NCBI RefSeq assembly: GCF_003253115.1
Contig: NZ_QEQF01000001.1
Span: 558,001 to 622,000 of the forward strand
DNA from: Haemophilus_A paraphrohaemolyticus_A
GTDB lineage: Bacteria > Pseudomonadota > Gammaproteobacteria > Enterobacterales > Pasteurellaceae
Length of the DNA: 64,000 nucleotides
Direction of reading: 5' to 3'
Within the stretch, counting starts at the first letter, position 1; each line of letters opens with the position of its first letter. A program made the translations under genes and the position numbers. The notes beneath the pieces are model-generated. The model was not told where the DNA came from and ran no database searches. It saw only the letters and a program-made list of their open reading frames with translations. Below, one piece after another: positions 58,374 through 64,000 of the stretch.

Positions 58374-59705
58374 TTAAAAATGAATAACATCATTGATGAA
58401 CGCAAATGCCATCAGCGATAACACAAAGAGCATTCCAAGCTGTTGAAAACGTAGCTGAAATTTCTCTGAAACAGGTTTTCGTTTTATCGCCTCTAACGCT
58501 AATAAAAGTAGTTGCCCACCATCTAAAGGCAGGATAGGAAAGAGGTTCATCACACCTAAATTCACGCTAATTAATGCCATAAAACTGAGATAATACACCC
58601 AACCTATTGCAGCAGTAGCGGCAGCACCTTTCGCCATCGAAACCGGGCCACTCATATTGTTCAAAGACAACTCGCCTGTGATTAAATTCCCAATAAACTG
58701 GAAAATGCTATAAATAAGAGAGCCGACCTTATCTACACTTTTGCCGATTGCCGTGAGCATATCATACTCTAGCACCGTCTGATATTTCTCACCAATGCCT
58801 TCATAAGTTGGCGTAATACCAATAACATAACGATCCTTTTGCTTTTCAGGCATAATTTCAACCGCTTGTTTTTGTTGGTTTGAGCTTTCGATTTCAAGCG
58901 TAATTGGCTGCCCTGTTTGCACCGTTTTAACTAAATTTTGCCAATCAAATGGCTGATGATTTACCGTTAAAATTTTATCTTGTGCTTTTAACCCTGCTTT
59001 TTCAGCAGGTGAATGAGGTAAAACTTGAGCAATCTCAGATTTAATCACTGTATTTTTAGGACGTATCCCTAAACTGATTAGTGGGCTCTCTTTCGTACTA
59101 TCAACTTTCCAATCCGTTAAATTGAGATAGAAACGTTGCGGATGATCTTCATCAATATTTGAGCCCACAACTTCTACACGTTCTGCTCCTAGATTGTCAA
59201 TTAACGCAAGACTTACTTCTTCCCAATCCAAAACGTTTTTCCCTGCTACCTGTTTGATCTCAAATTCAACGGGTAAATTTGCTTGAGCTGCTATTGAATT
59301 GGGGATCACTTGCCCAACAACGGGCTTAAGAGTTGGAATCCCACTAATGAAAACTGCCCAATAAGTAATCACCGCAAAAATAAAATTAGCAATAGGCCCC
59401 GCGCTGATAATAAAGACACGTTGAAGCGGTGATTTTTTTGATAAAGATTGCAAAATTGGGGCATCAATTTTCTGCTCATTGACTTCAGATTCACCATTCC
59501 ACATCTGCACATAACCACCAAGCGGAATGAGTGAAAACGCAAATTCTGTGCCGTGTTTATCTTTTTTACGAAAGAGCACCTTGCCAAAGCCAATTGAAAA
59601 ACGAATGACTTTAACACCACAGCGGCGAGCGGCCCAGAAATGCCCATACTCGTGCACAAACACGAGTACGCAGATTAAAATAAAAAATGAAATAATGGAG
59701 CTCAT
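58374..59705 (-). CDS. rseP: Site-2 protease RseP
   Basis: RseP is the inner-membrane metalloprotease that cleaves the RseA anti-sigma factor in the sigmaE envelope stress pathway. The 443-residue product has the zinc motif HEYGH at residues 18-22, the MRE-like loop, two PDZ domains between about 110 and 300, and the second active-site motif NLFPILPLDGGQL near 392. Gene order cdsA-rseP-bamA is standard. Confidence 0.96.
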   Translation of the reverse strand: MSSIISFFILICVLVFVHEYGHFWAARRCGVKVIRFSIGFGKVLFRKKDKHGTEFAFSLIPLGGYVQMWNGESEVNEQKIDAPILQSLSKKSPLQRVFIISAGPIANFIFAVITYWAVFISGIPTLKPVVGQVIPNSIAAQANLPVEFEIKQVAGKNVLDWEEVSLALIDNLGAERVEVVGSNIDEDHPQRFYLNLTDWKVDSTKESPLISLGIRPKNTVIKSEIAQVLPHSPAEKAGLKAQDKILTVNHQPFDWQNLVKTVQTGQPITLEIESSNQQKQAVEIMPEKQKDRYVIGITPTYEGIGEKYQTVLEYDMLTAIGKSVDKVGSLIYSIFQFIGNLITGELSLNNMSGPVSMAKGAAATAAIGWVYYLSFMALISVNLGVMNLFPILPLDGGQLLLLALEAIKRKPVSEKFQLRFQQLGMLFVLSLMAFAFINDVIHF

Positions 59706-59717
59706 TCTTTACCTAAA

Positions 59718-60587
59718 TTAAAGCACAAAGAAAAACATCGTAGCAAAGAACGGAATCGCTGCCGTTAAGCTATCAACACGATCTAAAATACCACCGTGTC
59801 CTGGAATTAGATTACTGCTATCTTTAATGCCCGCTTGGCGTTTAAACATACTTTCGGCTAAATCACCTAACACAGAAATCGCTACTGTCGCAACAGACAC
59901 CACAATAAATGGCACAGTTTCTAAAGCACGCCCAAAAACATCATCTGGTGTTGCTTGCAAGAACACAAAGGCAATCACGCCTGAAGTAAATAAACCACCT
60001 AATGCTCCTTCCCAAGATTTACCTGGTGACACTCTTGGCGCCAATTTATATTTACCCAAAGCACGACCAAAGAAATAAGCACCTGAATCCGCGCCCCAAA
60101 CGAGCAAGAATACATAAAGTAATAAATAAGTACCTTGATAAGCATTTACACTATAGTTATTAAAGCGAATCGCTAATAATCCAATAAGGAATGGGAAAAG
60201 CGTGCAAAGTGCAAATAAGAGTTTCGCTACAACTGATTTTTCCCATAGCTTGGCAGAATTTGGATAGGTAACGACTAATCCAAAAGCAATAACCCACCAA
60301 GCACAAGCAATAAATAATACAATCGCATTTGCATCGGTAATAAAGCGAGCAGCACTAATATAGTCTGTATTCGCCACAATCAACAACAAGAGAATACAAG
60401 TTGTCGCCCCCGCCACAACCACACGCGACATTTGGCTTTTAAAACCTGCAAATTGTGCCCATTCCCACATACCAAGCACCACTAATGCCGAAAGGGCAAT
60501 CGTAAATGCCAATGGAGGCAACCAGAAAATCGCAGCTAACGCCACAATAATCATAACAATCGCAGAAAGTACACGTTCTTTTAGCAT
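59718..60587 (-). CDS. cdsA: Phosphatidate cytidylyltransferase CdsA
   Basis: CdsA makes CDP-diacylglycerol from phosphatidic acid and CTP, the branch point of phospholipid synthesis. The 289-residue membrane protein has about eight hydrophobic helices. It ends with the family signature SMFKRQAGIKDSSNLIPGHG followed by GILDRVDSL, containing the S-x3-K-R and D-R-x-D elements. It is 25 bp after uppS and 12 bp before rseP. Confidence 0.96.
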   Translation of the reverse strand: MLKERVLSAIVMIIVALAAIFWLPPLAFTIALSALVVLGMWEWAQFAGFKSQMSRVVVAGATTCILLLLIVANTDYISAARFITDANAIVLFIACAWWVIAFGLVVTYPNSAKLWEKSVVAKLLFALCTLFPFLIGLLAIRFNNYSVNAYQGTYLLLYVFLLVWGADSGAYFFGRALGKYKLAPRVSPGKSWEGALGGLFTSGVIAFVFLQATPDDVFGRALETVPFIVVSVATVAISVLGDLAESMFKRQAGIKDSSNLIPGHGGILDRVDSLTAAIPFFATMFFFVL

Positions 60588-60612
60588 TTTTTTATTCCTT
60601 TCTTATTCTTTT

Positions 60613-61332
60613 TTAGCAACCACCAAAACGGCGAGTGCGTTTCTGATAAGCGATAATCGCTTCGCCAAAGACATTATCATCAAAATCCGGCCACAAAACA
60701 GGCGTAAAAAAGAGTTCTGCATACGCAATTTGCCAGAGTAAGAAGTTACTAATCCGTTGTTCACCGCTAGTGCGAATCAGCAAATCGACTTGTGGTTGTT
60801 CTTCGGTAACTAAGGCTTTTTCAAACAGCTCAGGCGTAATTTGATCAACCACCAATTCACCTAATTTGACTTTAACTGCCATTTTTTGAGCAGCTTGAGT
60901 AATATCCCAATAGCCACCATAATTCGCTGCAACATTTAAAATCAAGCCTGTATTTTGAGAAGTTAACTCTTCTGATTCTCTAATTTTCTTCTGTAAACTT
61001 TCACTAAAACGAGATGTATCGCCAATTACTTTTAGCTGAATATTATTTTTATAGAGCTTTTTTACTTCAGAATTAAGCGCCGTCATAAATAGCGTCATCA
61101 ATGCAGAAACTTCCGTTTCAGGACGACTCCAATTCTCACTGCTAAATGCATAGAGCGTCAAAACCTTGATCCCATATTTTGCTGCAAAACTTACCGCAGA
61201 TCGCACCGCTTTCACCCCATTTTGGTGACCAAACACCCGCAATTTGCCTTGTTGTTTTGCCCAACGCCCATTGCCATCCATAATAATCGCAACGTGCTGA
61301 GGCATATTTTGAGGATCAAAACTCGCCATCAT
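60613..61332 (-). CDS. uppS: Undecaprenyl diphosphate synthase
   Basis: UppS extends farnesyl diphosphate (from ispA) with eight isopentenyl units to the C55 lipid carrier needed for peptidoglycan and O-antigen. The 239-residue product has the IMDGNGRWAKQQ catalytic loop (aspartate near residue 19) and the C-terminal RTSGEQRISNFLLWQ and YAELFF motifs. Two adjacent ATG codons (61332 and 61329) are equally possible starts. dxr, the usual upstream neighbour, is absent; thrS lies upstream instead. Confidence 0.95.
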   Translation of the reverse strand: MMASFDPQNMPQHVAIIMDGNGRWAKQQGKLRVFGHQNGVKAVRSAVSFAAKYGIKVLTLYAFSSENWSRPETEVSALMTLFMTALNSEVKKLYKNNIQLKVIGDTSRFSESLQKKIRESEELTSQNTGLILNVAANYGGYWDITQAAQKMAVKVKLGELVVDQITPELFEKALVTEEQPQVDLLIRTSGEQRISNFLLWQIAYAELFFTPVLWPDFDDNVFGEAIIAYQKRTRRFGGC

Positions 61333-61442
61333 TTCTATATTTACCCATAATCAAAATGGCGATAACTATATCACAGTCTCGCCATTTCTTCCAGTAAGGG
61401 AAAAGTAAACTCACTATATGAATTAAAAATTATCTTTCTATA

Positions 61443-61475
61443 AAAAAGCACCGCCAACAAGCGGTGCTTTTTCAA
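61443..61475 (-). terminator. Terminator after thrS containing an uptake signal
   Basis: AAAAGCACCGC (61444-61454) pairs with GCGGTGCTTTT (61461-61471) with a six-base loop; on the minus strand TTTTTT follows. ACAAGCGGT forms part of the loop and stem. Confidence 0.9.
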
Positions 61476-61499
61476 TGATATATTACTTATTATTCTTCG

Positions 61500-63431
61500 C
61501 TATTCTTCATTTAGCAATTTAAGCTCACGACCACGCACTTGGTTTTTCAAGATTTCAGCAAATTCTTCGACCTTGAATGTGCCTAAATCTGCACCTTTAC
61601 GGGTACGTACCGCGATTTTACCTTCTGAGATCTCTTTATCACCACACACGAGCATATATGGCACGCGACGTAAGGTGTGTTCGCGTATTTTGAAACCGAC
61701 TTTTTCGTTGCGAAGATCGGCTTTAACGCGTAAACCTGCGTCAGATAAGGTTTTCACTACTTGTTGAACGTAGTCCGCCTGGCTGTCGGTGATGTTCATT
61801 ACCACGGCTTGAGTTGGGGCTAACCAGGCTGGGAAGAAGCCAGCATATTCTTCGGTGATGATACCGATAAAACGTTCGATTGAGCCTAAAATTGCACGGT
61901 GAATCATCACTGGTGTGCGACGACTATTGTCTTCCGCCACATAAGAAGCATCTAAGCGGCCTGGTAATGCAAAGTCTAATTGCACCGTACCACATTGCCA
62001 TTCACGACCTAAGCAGTCGCGCAAGGCGAACTCAATTTTCGGACCATAGAATGCACCTTCACCTTCTTGAATTTCATATTCTAAACCGTTGTGTGCTAAT
62101 GCTGCGGCTAAGCCTGCTTCAGCACGATCCCACATTTCATCTGAACCGATGCGGTTTTCAGGACGAGTTGAAAGTTTCACAGCAATGTTCGTAAAGCCGA
62201 AAGTACTGTAAATATCGTAAACCATACGGATGCAGCTAGTTACTTCAGATTCGATTTGATCTTCGGTACAGAAAATGTGGGCATCATCCTGGGTGAATCC
62301 ACGCACACGCATCAAGCCGTGTAAAGAACCTGATGGCTCATTACGGTGGCAAGAACCGAATTCTGCCATACGGATTGGTAAGTCGCGGTAAGATTTCAAG
62401 CCTTGATTGAAAATCTGAACGTGTCCTGGACAGTTCATTGGTTTAATCGCATATTCACGGTTTTCAGATTGCGTCGTGAACATTAAATCAGCATAGTTTT
62501 GCCAGTGACCAGTTCTTTCCCATAACACGCGATCCATCATAAACGGACCTTTCACCTCTTGGTAATCATACTCTTTTAACTTGGTACGTACGAAGGTTTC
62601 AAGTTCACGGAAAATTGTCCAACCGTCATTATGCCAGAATACCATACCTGGTGCTTCTTCTTGCATATGGTATAAGTCTAACGCTTTACCGATTTTACGG
62701 TGGTCACGTTTTGCTGCTTCTTCTAAGCGTTGTAAATATTCGGCTAATTGTTTTTTATCAGCCCAAGCTGTGCCGTAAATACGTTGTAGCATTTTATTTT
62801 TGCTATCGCCACGCCAGTAAGCTCCCGCCACTTTTTGAAGTTTGAAGTGGTGGCAGAAACGCATATTTGGCACATGTGGGCCACGGCACATATCAATATA
62901 TTCTTGGTGATGATATAACGCAGGCGTTGCTGTGCGTTCGATGTTCTCATCTAAAATTGCCATTTTGTATGGCTCGCCACGTTGCTCGAAGGTGTCGCGT
63001 GCTTCTTGCCAGCTCACACGTTTTTTCACTACATCATAGTTGGTTTTTGCCAACTCAAGCATACGTTTTTCAATCTCATCAATATCTTCTTGGGTTAAAG
63101 AGCGATCTAAATCCACGTCGTAATAGAAGCCGTTTTCAATCGTTGGACCGATTGCCATTTTCACGTCTGGGAATAATTGTTTGATAGCATGACCAAGCAA
63201 GTGAGCACAAGAGTGGCGGATAATTTCTAAACCGTCTTCATCTTTTGCGGTAATGATTTCTAATGTTGCATCTTGATCGATAATATCGCACGCATCACGG
63301 CGTTCACCGTTTACACGACCCGCGATAGTCGCTTTGGCAAGACCCGCACCGATAGATTGGGCAACCTCTAAAACAGAAATAGGATTGTCAAATTGGCGTT
63401 GTGAGCCATCTGGTAAAGTAATAATTGGCAT
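61500..63431 (-). CDS. thrS: Threonyl-tRNA synthetase
   Basis: ThrS charges tRNA-Thr. From the ATG at 63431 (MPIITLPDGSQRQFDNPISV), with AAGGAT seven bases upstream, it is 643 residues against 642 in E. coli. Domains in order are TGS (1-61), the editing domain with the HSCAHLLGHA zinc motif, the catalytic domain with MNCPGHVQIF, RNEPSGSLHGLMRVRGF and the QDDAH region, and the anticodon-binding domain (from about 535). A 27-base longer frame starting in the leader is rejected. infC does not follow, unlike in E. coli. Confidence 0.97.
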   Translation of the reverse strand: MPIITLPDGSQRQFDNPISVLEVAQSIGAGLAKATIAGRVNGERRDACDIIDQDATLEIITAKDEDGLEIIRHSCAHLLGHAIKQLFPDVKMAIGPTIENGFYYDVDLDRSLTQEDIDEIEKRMLELAKTNYDVVKKRVSWQEARDTFEQRGEPYKMAILDENIERTATPALYHHQEYIDMCRGPHVPNMRFCHHFKLQKVAGAYWRGDSKNKMLQRIYGTAWADKKQLAEYLQRLEEAAKRDHRKIGKALDLYHMQEEAPGMVFWHNDGWTIFRELETFVRTKLKEYDYQEVKGPFMMDRVLWERTGHWQNYADLMFTTQSENREYAIKPMNCPGHVQIFNQGLKSYRDLPIRMAEFGSCHRNEPSGSLHGLMRVRGFTQDDAHIFCTEDQIESEVTSCIRMVYDIYSTFGFTNIAVKLSTRPENRIGSDEMWDRAEAGLAAALAHNGLEYEIQEGEGAFYGPKIEFALRDCLGREWQCGTVQLDFALPGRLDASYVAEDNSRRTPVMIHRAILGSIERFIGIITEEYAGFFPAWLAPTQAVVMNITDSQADYVQQVVKTLSDAGLRVKADLRNEKVGFKIREHTLRRVPYMLVCGDKEISEGKIAVRTRKGADLGTFKVEEFAEILKNQVRGRELKLLNEE

Positions 63432-63502
63432 TTTTTTATCCTTACAGTGGTAACCCATACGACAGGCTACTTGTTAAATTTGAAAAAATTTTGAAAGAAA
63501 AA

Positions 63503-63524
63503 ACCGCTTGCAAGCGGTCAATTT
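63503..63524 (-). terminator. Palindromic uptake-signal terminator inside the thrS leader
   Basis: ACCGCTTGCAAGCGGT (63503-63518) is a perfect 16-base palindrome; on the minus strand it is followed by a run of six T residues. It lies 72 bases before the thrS ATG and downstream of the likely promoter, in the position of an attenuator. It could instead end a short transcript or be an unused uptake signal. Confidence 0.6.
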
Positions 63525-63583
63525 CTTAGTCTGATTTGCAATGCGCATTATTTCCCGTACTAATGGGGAATAAGAGCGAGGGT

Positions 63584-63589
63584 ATTCTA
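63584..63589 (-). promoter_or_regulatory. Extended -10 element of thrS
   Basis: The minus strand reads TGCTAGAAT, an extended -10 (TGn plus TAGAAT at 63584-63589). This predicts a start near 63577 and a leader of about 146 bases. A TTCCC/GGGAA hairpin (63552-63570) and the palindromic terminator lie within that leader. A matching -35 is weak. Confidence 0.5.
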
Positions 63590-63620
63590 GCATAATTAGT
63601 TACAAAAAATAACCACTACA

Positions 63621-64000
63621 CTATCCAAATAAAGCCAGCAACTCCGACACTTTTCCTCGTGACTCACTCTTCTGCCCTATTGAGCGATTAACCTGTAAGG
63701 TTTTGAATTTTGCACCTTGGTAAATTTTACGAGTAAATTCCGTATCGTGGTTTGAAATCAGCACAGGAGAATCTATTTCTCGAGCTAAATCAGCTAACCT
63801 TTTTTGTTGTTCAAGGCTAAAGCCGCCACCTGCGTATTGGGTGAAATTAGTATCTTGTTGCAATGGAGCATAAGGTGGATCGCAATAGACTACATATTGA
63901 TCGGGTTGCTTTTGCAAGCGGTTAAAAACTTGCTCGAAATCGGCACAGATAAATTCCGCTTTTTGGGCTTTCTCAGCAAAAAAACAAAGCTCTTTTTCGG
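63621..64000 (-). CDS. dam: DNA adenine methylase Dam, C-terminal part (cut by window edge)
   Basis: Dam methylates adenine in GATC for mismatch repair strand discrimination and replication control. About 126 C-terminal residues are present, with the catalytic motif IV DPPY in YVVYCDPPYAPL and the following FTQYAGGGFSLEQQKRLADL region typical of Dam, which separates it from restriction-linked Dam-like enzymes only weakly. The N-terminal half, with the SAM motif FVEPFxG, lies outside the window. Confidence 0.9.
   Translation of the reverse strand, partial: EKELCFFAEKAQKAEFICADFEQVFNRLQKQPDQYVVYCDPPYAPLQQDTNFTQYAGGGFSLEQQKRLADLAREIDSPVLISNHDTEFTRKIYQGAKFKTLQVNRSIGQKSESRGKVSELLALFG

Overview
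The window is bacterial chromosome from a member of the Pasteurellaceae. Gene content and order are gammaproteobacterial (hemE-yjaG-hupA, ygfB/zapA-6S RNA-fau, rsxABCDGE, uppS-cdsA-rseP-bamA-skp-lpxD-fabZ-lpxA). The DNA is AT-rich. It is peppered with the nine-base uptake signal ACAAGCGGT and its complement, often as inverted pairs behind genes. That core is the form used by the Actinobacillus pleuropneumoniae / Mannheimia / H. ducreyi branch (established knowledge); the H. influenzae branch uses AAGTGCGGT. Genus is inference only.

Layout. 1-5.1 kb: the start of uup (cut by the window edge), the minus-strand run ygfB-hemE-yjaG-hupA, and divergently zapA, 6S RNA and fau. 5.2-9.4 kb: proline (putP) and uracil (uraA) transporters and a macA-like adaptor without an adjacent macB. 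9.7-12.6 kb: a YigL-like phosphatase and leuA behind a leucine leader peptide and attenuator. 12.7-15.3 kb: two tandem tyrP-type transporters, the first with a good TyrR-box candidate. 15.3-16.2 kb: a scar of mobile DNA at tRNA-Val(GAC), with two different transposase fragments, a 25-codon integrase stub and integrase-arm-like repeats. 16.2-21.0 kb: lutABC and lctP for L-lactate use, with a CRP-like site upstream of lctP. 21.3-26.2 kb: a MetE-family methyltransferase with a MetR-type box, hemW, bcp, gmhB and rlmD. 26.2-26.8 kb: a yefM-yoeB toxin-antitoxin pair with its operator. 26.8-34.8 kb: rapA, rluA, the 4.5S (SRP) RNA gene, an LtaS-like membrane sulfatase-fold enzyme, xseB-ispA and deoC. 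35-39 kb: a YidE-like transporter and nrdG-nrdD, with NrdR-box candidates. 39.3-49.3 kb: rsxABCDGE followed closely by lpxM, letB and luxS. 49.3-52.7 kb: an ABC exporter and an NSS-family transporter. 52.7-61.3 kb: the outer-membrane biogenesis cluster. 61.5-64 kb: thrS and the end of dam (cut by the edge).

The genes are mostly housekeeping. Outer-membrane assembly (bamA, skp, rseP, lpxA/D, fabZ, cdsA, uppS, lpxM, letB, gmhB) is heavily represented. So are respiratory and lactate metabolism and amino-acid and nucleobase uptake. I found no CRISPR array, complete prophage or convincing new defence system. The most unusual items are the layered mobile-element scar at tRNA-Val, the attenuator-like uptake-signal palindrome in the thrS leader, a dense hairpin block between lctP and lutA, and the short ATP-cone-less NrdD behind NrdG.
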